A DNA stretch of 10,755 bases from an uncultured Bacteroidota bacterium (GTDB taxonomy: Bacteria > Bacteroidota > Bacteroidia > NS11-12g > UBA955), in assembly GCA_903953615.1 (NCBI GenBank), contig CAJBKH010000104.1, positions 1-10,755 of the forward strand. The letters run 5' to 3'. Position numbers and translations under genes: made by a program. The notes beneath the pieces were generated by a model that was not told where the DNA came from, made no database searches, and was given only the letters and a program-made list of their open reading frames with translations. Below, piece after piece: positions 7,401 to 10,755 of the stretch (positions are counted from its first letter, which is position 1; each line of letters starts with the position of its first letter).

Positions 7401-10400
7401 GTCAGATCCGGTGCTATTATCGCCTAGTTTCCATACATAAGAAACTGTTCCGTATTTAATAGTAGAAAGACTCGCCAATTTGAATTGATGACCGTTAAAG
7501 CATTGTACATTATTGTTTACCGCGAAACTCGACTTTGGTGAAGCAATGGTAACAACTTTTGAAATAGCAGTATCGATGCATCCAAAATTAGATGTAGAAA
7601 TTAGGCTAACATTAAAGGTGTCTTCGGTGGCGTAACTAAAATTAAAAATATCTTTTAAATTGCTTTTAACAGCGTTGCCAAAATTCCAATCATATTTCAA
7701 AATGGTACCTTTACCTATCGAACTAGTGTTTGTGAAATTAAATAGATTGTTTTTAAAACATTGCTTGTCTTTGTTAACACTGAACTTAGATTTAGGATAA
7801 CCTCCAACAATTACCAATTGTGAATCGAGTGCCTTACAACCTTTGAAACTAGTAGCTGTTAACCGAATGCGATAAGTAGAATCTTTCGCGTAAATTTTAT
7901 TGATTACATTACTATCAGTGCTTGTATTACCATCACCCAATTGCCATTGGTAAGTCATTGGTCCAGTTTTAAGTGTGGTTAAATTGGTGTAATTGAATGA
8001 TTGTTTATTTAAACACTGCGTATCATTATTAATTACAAAAAGAACACGCGGTGTTTCATCAAGTGCAATTGTTTTTCTGAAGGTATCTGTGCAACCTTGA
8101 GGTGAGGTAGCAATAAGCGCGGTATTGTAGCTGCCATATTTTTGGTAGGCATGTTTAGGCATTGAATCCTTACCTAGATAATTTTGAGTTGAATCGCCCC
8201 AAGTCCAAATATAATTAAGCGGCTTAGAAACCGAGGTCGAGGTATTTTTAAATTGAATTGAATCGCGTGTACAAAGTGAAGTACTTGTAATATTAAAACC
8301 AGCAATAGGATTACTAACGATGGTCACGGTTTTAATTAATGAGTCGATGCATTTATTGTTATTCTCATAAATCAGCATCACTTGATAAGTGCCAGTTGAT
8401 GCATACGTTCTAACACCACTTGGATTGCTATTACTAATATTAAAACCCTCGCTAAAATACCATTTGTAGCGCTTATGCTCATTAATATCTAGTACCGTAT
8501 TGTTTTTCAAAAGTATCCCGTTTTTATTAAAACAAGTATCCTTTTTTGTGAATATAAAATAGGCTTTAGGAGAAGGCAATACATCGACAATTTGAAATGT
8601 ATCGTGGAAACAGCCATATTTAGTGGTGGCCTTCAACATAACAGCATACGTATTCGCCTTTTTGTATTGATAATTCAACACAGAATCAAAAGAGTTGATT
8701 GTTTTTTCGCCAAAATCCCAGGCATAAGTTGCAATGGTATCTTTTGAAACTGTATAATTTTTAAAAGCAACATTCTTGCTTTTATTCAAACAGAAAACAT
8801 CTTTAGAAACAGTAAAATTAGCGCGTGGATTAGTATGACCAGTAACTTTTAAAGTGTCTCTAAAAGCACAACCATTTCGTTCGGTTACTTCTAGCCAAAG
8901 CAATCCAGGATTTTTAACGGCCCTGTAATACACATTGTGACCATCGTTCCATTTATAGACATTGTCCATATTGAAACCTTTTGAAATAACAACATAATTA
9001 ATTGGACCACAAATGGACGTATCTTTACTGAATAAACGTTTTATTTTAGTATCGGCAACATACAAATCTTTCGAAACAGAATCCTTTGCCCCTGTTCGCA
9101 CGTGGTAGGTGTACATTTTGACGGAGAACCATCCAGTATCTCGAAATTTATGCTTCACAACGGGACCTGTGGCTGTACCACCATCGCCAAACTTCCAAGA
9201 ATAATTGCCGAAACTATCATTTTCTACCGCTGTAAAATTGACGGTATCTTTTTTACATTGGGCATTGGTAATAATAAAATTATTTTGAATCGGTTTAAAG
9301 CGAGCCGCTGCGGCATAAGCATATCCTTCGACATAACTGTAGCCGTAGACATACGCTAAGAAGCCTTTGTTACTCGACATATAATGACTACCACTATCAA
9401 TTTTAACTTGTGCAAAATGCCTGCCGTTGAGATTACCTGCCGTTTTCCATTGGTTCAATTTTAGTTTCTTACCATTGAGTTGAAAACTCGCAGTGTCGCT
9501 CGATTTTACCATGATGTTGATGTAATTCTCTGGTTTCCACCAATTATAATTATACCACCACCAATACCAATTGTTTCCACTCACAGTATTAACGGTTGCG
9601 TTGTTGCCAAATTGCTCATCTGGAAAAAGCTGCATCTGCGATGGATCGCCATTGTATATATTATCAGGGTTCTGCGCACAACCATACCCTTTTGTAAATT
9701 GTGCAACAGAAATTCTATTATTGGCTGTCACCGTTGTAATGGTATCCTGATACAACATGTATTCAAAATACTCAGCTTGTTTGAGTGTTTTGTAGAAGTT
9801 ACCATTGATGCTTACACGGGTATTATTCTCGGCCGCTACAATTTTCAAATAATAACCACCTAGATTATTTTTAAAAGGCATTGCAGTGTAATTATTTCCC
9901 CAAGTAACTGTTGGCAACATTTGTTCGTAGGTGTGGTCCCAACTACTATAACATTGGTTGCCATTTTTATCTTTAAGATATTTTACGGTTAATCGGTTGC
10001 CCGCAAACACAGCAAATTTCGAATTGATGAATTTAGAACGAATGATAGAGCCCGTTAAATCATTATCAGTTGAGAGGTATTGAAATGTTTCTCCCTTTTT
10101 TAATGTAATTTGAAATGGCACTCCTGCAGAGCTATTTCGCGTAGAAGCGCCTGTGGGGACAATCTCTATAACCGACGAATCGGCAATACCAACAATTACA
10201 AACTCAGCTGATTTAAAACTTTTACCATTGCAATTCCAACCCCAATTGTAGGTATCCTCATCAGTCGTTACAAAATATTCAGGACTTTTAACAATGGATT
10301 CTGTGGGGATCACAACTGTTGCGCCTTTTGAATACCAATAACGGTTGACAGCATACACATTGATGATTTCATCTGAAGTGACATGTACACCATTGGTGGT

Positions 10401-10703
10401 AACCGTATCTGAATAACGACAAACCACAGTACTTGGCAACATGACCGATTTTGTAACATTGGGAACCAGCGTAACTGTTTTAGAATAACCTTGCCCTTTG
10501 GCTTCTACTTTAACTGTAGCTGCAACTTGTGAAGACAGAAAAACTTCGACTGTATCGTAGTTGTAGTAATTGTAATTGTAGTAACAATCCCAGGCATGCG
10601 CCATGTAGCCTATCCAAAAATCTTTTCCCGCTGTGCCTTGCGCATTCGACTTGAATGCACATAAGAAAAGAACAATAAATAGGATACTTATTTTTTTAGG
10701 CAT
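4446..10703 (-). CDS. Giant PKD-repeat surface protein with IgGFc-binding-type N-terminus and T9SS type B sorting domain
   Basis: A 2085-residue exported protein, probably a cell-surface adhesin or stalk protein. Residues 1-21 are a Sec signal peptide (cleavage SNA/Q). Residues about 24-470 resemble the IgGFc-binding N-terminal domain: AGKDFWIGY (25-33), IINVYAVNRYW (113-123), EFVIVGIADSSVIEIVPTG (167-185), FQYLSTDNDLTGSIIRSK (207-224), SKFAVFAGNR (228-237) and WDHTYEQMLPTVTWG (255-269). Residues 471-1992 are 18 tandem Ig-like units, nearly all PKD type (W-x-[FL]-G-D-G core, for example YSWKFGDG at 501-508), most with a Cys pair. Residues 1993-2085 are the CHU_C/T9SS type B domain: FLPNSFTPN (1998-2006), IYNRWGEKVFES (2029-2040) and GWDGTYKG (2046-2053). 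This directs outer-membrane translocation by the type IX system. Ligand and true function are unknown; the IgG-binding name reflects homology only. The gene is monocistronic within the window, with 52 bases upstream and no clear promoter. Confidence 0.93.
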   Translation of the reverse strand: MPKKISILFIVLFLCAFKSNAQGTAGKDFWIGYMAHAWDCYYNYNYYNYDTVEVFLSSQVAATVKVEAKGQGYSKTVTLVPNVTKSVMLPSTVVCRYSDTVTTNGVHVTSDEIINVYAVNRYWYSKGATVVIPTESIVKSPEYFVTTDEDTYNWGWNCNGKSFKSAEFVIVGIADSSVIEIVPTGASTRNSSAGVPFQITLKKGETFQYLSTDNDLTGSIIRSKFINSKFAVFAGNRLTVKYLKDKNGNQCYSSWDHTYEQMLPTVTWGNNYTAMPFKNNLGGYYLKIVAAENNTRVSINGNFYKTLKQAEYFEYMLYQDTITTVTANNRISVAQFTKGYGCAQNPDNIYNGDPSQMQLFPDEQFGNNATVNTVSGNNWYWWWYNYNWWKPENYINIMVKSSDTASFQLNGKKLKLNQWKTAGNLNGRHFAQVKIDSGSHYMSSNKGFLAYVYGYSYVEGYAYAAAARFKPIQNNFIITNAQCKKDTVNFTAVENDSFGNYSWKFGDGGTATGPVVKHKFRDTGWFSVKMYTYHVRTGAKDSVSKDLYVADTKIKRLFSKDTSICGPINYVVISKGFNMDNVYKWNDGHNVYYRAVKNPGLLWLEVTERNGCAFRDTLKVTGHTNPRANFTVSKDVFCLNKSKNVAFKNYTVSKDTIATYAWDFGEKTINSFDSVLNYQYKKANTYAVMLKATTKYGCFHDTFQIVDVLPSPKAYFIFTKKDTCFNKNGILLKNNTVLDINEHKRYKWYFSEGFNISNSNPSGVRTYASTGTYQVMLIYENNNKCIDSLIKTVTIVSNPIAGFNITSTSLCTRDSIQFKNTSTSVSKPLNYIWTWGDSTQNYLGKDSMPKHAYQKYGSYNTALIATSPQGCTDTFRKTIALDETPRVLFVINNDTQCLNKQSFNYTNLTTLKTGPMTYQWQLGDGNTSTDSNVINKIYAKDSTYRIRLTATSFKGCKALDSQLVIVGGYPKSKFSVNKDKQCFKNNLFNFTNTSSIGKGTILKYDWNFGNAVKSNLKDIFNFSYATEDTFNVSLISTSNFGCIDTAISKVVTIASPKSSFAVNNNVQCFNGHQFKLASLSTIKYGTVSYVWKLGDNSTGSDSAISKSYAAYGNFSVSLITISNNNCTDTLTKSVTVNASPKAFFNINTAKQCFRNNKFNFVNGSSIGSGSIKDYRWGLGDGYTTNQTSIFNYSYAQEDTFKVSLIVNSLAGCSDTLQSTAITFAQPKAQFNVNTTVQCFNQQNFVFTNQSTLKYGQLQYAWLLGDGATSSDTNIVKKYSKDSTYNVRLISKSNNNCADTIFKTMVLHVSPKSDFVISKDKQCFKNNVFTFGNRSSVKKDNIIQYTWLMDDGNQFNAFGVNNYKFTTEDTFNVQLIAKTNNNCFDTASKPAITFAQPIVNFVIPKDTQCWQKNFFNFNNQTTLKYGTLINYWQFGDKSTSTEFNPSTKSYVNKSATYLIKYRTVSEHGCSDSMQRKIVLLERPVSEFTINDSIQCFRGHLFSFTNKTTFSVPSTLSYWWDYKNGNTNTGFTPQNAIYKTPGLYNMSLVSYSTITNCFDTLIKVLIPAPHAAVNYSINQDTQCFRFNDFRFSNLSALQFGTMKYNWQFRDNTSDTAKHPTKQYLKEQSYLVKLVVTTNYDCKDSIEKQVQFHETPVAKMSVNKDVQCYNNHLFDFTNSSTLSKGTFAQNWVFADATNSASYNVNNKTFKQWGNIDYYLSVISNNGCTDSVFDQLYLEKSNNSFIGLNANDNDSQCLAGNSFRFNAVNSNSKVTIANYDWRYGDGQFSNIANPAAQTYNKDGGFIATLYSISANGCNDTAYFPVVIHPQPVSAFSAQAVCFPEPTKFLDLSAIRKGNIVKTVWYYADGASETNVLNPIHQYKSAGIYDAALVNYSNYGCKDSINSIGSVNVNAKPKADFTFTRLKTIVQDETRLQFNNEASNDVVKFDWDFGNATNSSLSNPIGLYHDTGRFNVTQIVHNAYCSDTITKNTGLLMPDFFYFLPNSFTPNSNNLNEELKGVGSKYIYKFTMEIYNRWGEKVFESFDITKGWDGTYKGSPSMEGAYMCRIYLIPYNGPKQMIEEMVTLMR
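6726..6752 (-). repeat. 27-bp perfect repeat, copy in unit 11 (partner at 7746-7772)
   Basis: These 27 bases are identical to those at 7746-7772, exactly 1020 bp away, which is two higher-order periods. They encode the KDKQCFKNN region of units 11 and 7. Confidence 0.85.
7746..7772 (-). repeat. 27-bp perfect repeat, copy in unit 7 (partner at 6726-6752)
   Basis: Identical to 6726-6752. The identity stops on both sides, while the encoded proteins stay similar but not identical, which fits either recent partial gene conversion or unit duplication followed by drift. Confidence 0.85.
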
Positions 10704-10755
10704 TCAATGGCTGTAGTTTAAGATGCGAAAAAAGACAGAATTGTTTCATTGGCCA

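Larger units (their letters stand above)
6522..8057 (-). repeat. Two-unit higher-order repeat (170 residues, 510 bp) inside the PKD array
   Basis: Units 6-11 (residues 883-1394) alternate between two subtypes. Type A (units 6, 8, 10) has T[LI]K(T/Y)G before the core and averages 84-85 residues. Type B (units 7, 9, 11) has SS[IV] in place of that, TEDTF or QEDTF before the F strand, and 86-87 residues; units 9 and 11 also end in AITFAQP. The first cysteine of like units is spaced 170-171 residues apart: 897, 1068, 1238 for A and 982, 1152, 1322 for B. Unit 12 continues as type A (TLKYG). Confidence 0.8.
4728..9293 (-). repeat. Array of 18 PKD/Ig-like coding repeats
   Basis: Residues 471-1992 of the giant protein divide into units of about 84-89 residues (about 255 bp), apart from the shorter first two (80 and 73). 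Approximate unit starts are 471, 551, 624, 711, 798, 883, 968, 1055, 1139, 1225, 1309, 1395, 1480, 1567, 1651, 1736, 1825 and 1910. The typical unit reads P-[KR]-x2-F-x-[VI]-x3-x2-QCF, then F-x-F-x-N-x-[ST]-[ST], Y-x-W-x-[FL]-G-D-G, Y-x-[VN]-x-L and [GN]C-x-D[ST]. Unit 2 (551-623) lacks the PKD tryptophan/GDG core. Unit 18 lacks the first cysteine. Units 6-11 are the most alike; the outer units are more diverged. Confidence 0.88.

Noticed and set aside
5499..8057. Regularly spaced similar DNA segments that might suggest a CRISPR or satellite array
   Set aside because: The period is about 255/510 bp, the copies are diverged, and the whole stretch is one uninterrupted reading frame, so the repeats are protein domains.
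9480..9863. Open reading frame of 127 codons on the + strand inside the giant gene
   Set aside because: It is antisense to the IgGFc-binding-type domain. Runs of Ile and Pro come from the complement of Asn/Trp/Tyr codons, and no motif supports it. The shorter + strand frames at 4774, 5844, 6447, 6679, 7189 and 9102 are rejected for the same reason.
9294..10634. Reading the N-terminal domain as an immunoglobulin-binding virulence factor
   Set aside because: The domain name comes from a mammalian protein family. The surrounding genes are housekeeping or envelope genes and nothing here points to a host, so only the fold-level similarity is kept.
10704..10755. Possible -33/-7 promoter for the giant gene on the - strand
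   Set aside because: On the - strand there is a T-run followed by CGCATC that loosely recalls TAnnTTTGC. It lacks the TA and the TTTG, and no TTTG lies at the right distance. The true promoter may extend beyond the window.

Overview
The window looks like chromosomal DNA of a low-GC member of the Bacteroidota, probably a free-living or environmental lineage near the Chitinophagales or Sphingobacteriales. This rests on four things. The longest protein ends in a gliding-motility/type IX secretion (T9SS) type B C-terminal domain. There are two Bacteroidota-style lipoproteins plus a DUF1573 protein. The nusB-DUF1573-yajC-coaE gene order is typical of the phylum. Start codons are preceded by A/T-rich sequence rather than Shine-Dalgarno sites, and a good TTTG-N19-TAnnTTTG (-33/-7) promoter is present. 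No RNA gene, CRISPR array, insertion sequence or prophage gene was seen.

Positions 1-1949 (+ strand) hold a tight three-gene run. First is a small cytoplasmic protein resembling DUF6642, with a His-Gly / Ser-Cys signature like clan CD (caspase-type) peptidases. It is followed by two tandemly duplicated cyclophilin-type peptidyl-prolyl isomerases, both predicted to be lipid-anchored in the cell envelope.

Positions 1950-2102 are a short non-coding gap that carries the promoter of the next operon. Positions 2103-4457 (+ strand) are a compact housekeeping operon: an enlarged NusB (transcription antitermination), a DUF1573 lipoprotein, YajC (Sec translocon accessory) and CoaE (last step of coenzyme A synthesis). 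Gaps inside it are 2 to 24 bases. The YbbR-like gene often found between yajC and coaE in this phylum is absent.

Positions 4446-10703 (- strand) are one 2085-residue gene facing coaE and overlapping its end by 12 bp. It encodes an exported giant surface protein: signal peptide, IgGFc-binding-type N-terminal domain with two Tyr/Trp-rich low-complexity stretches, about 18 tandem PKD/Ig-like units of about 85 residues, and the T9SS type B sorting domain. The centre of the array shows a two-unit higher-order repeat (170 residues, 510 bp), which records expansion by duplication of unit pairs. The cyclophilin lipoproteins could plausibly help fold envelope proteins, but nothing in the sequence links them to this adhesin directly.
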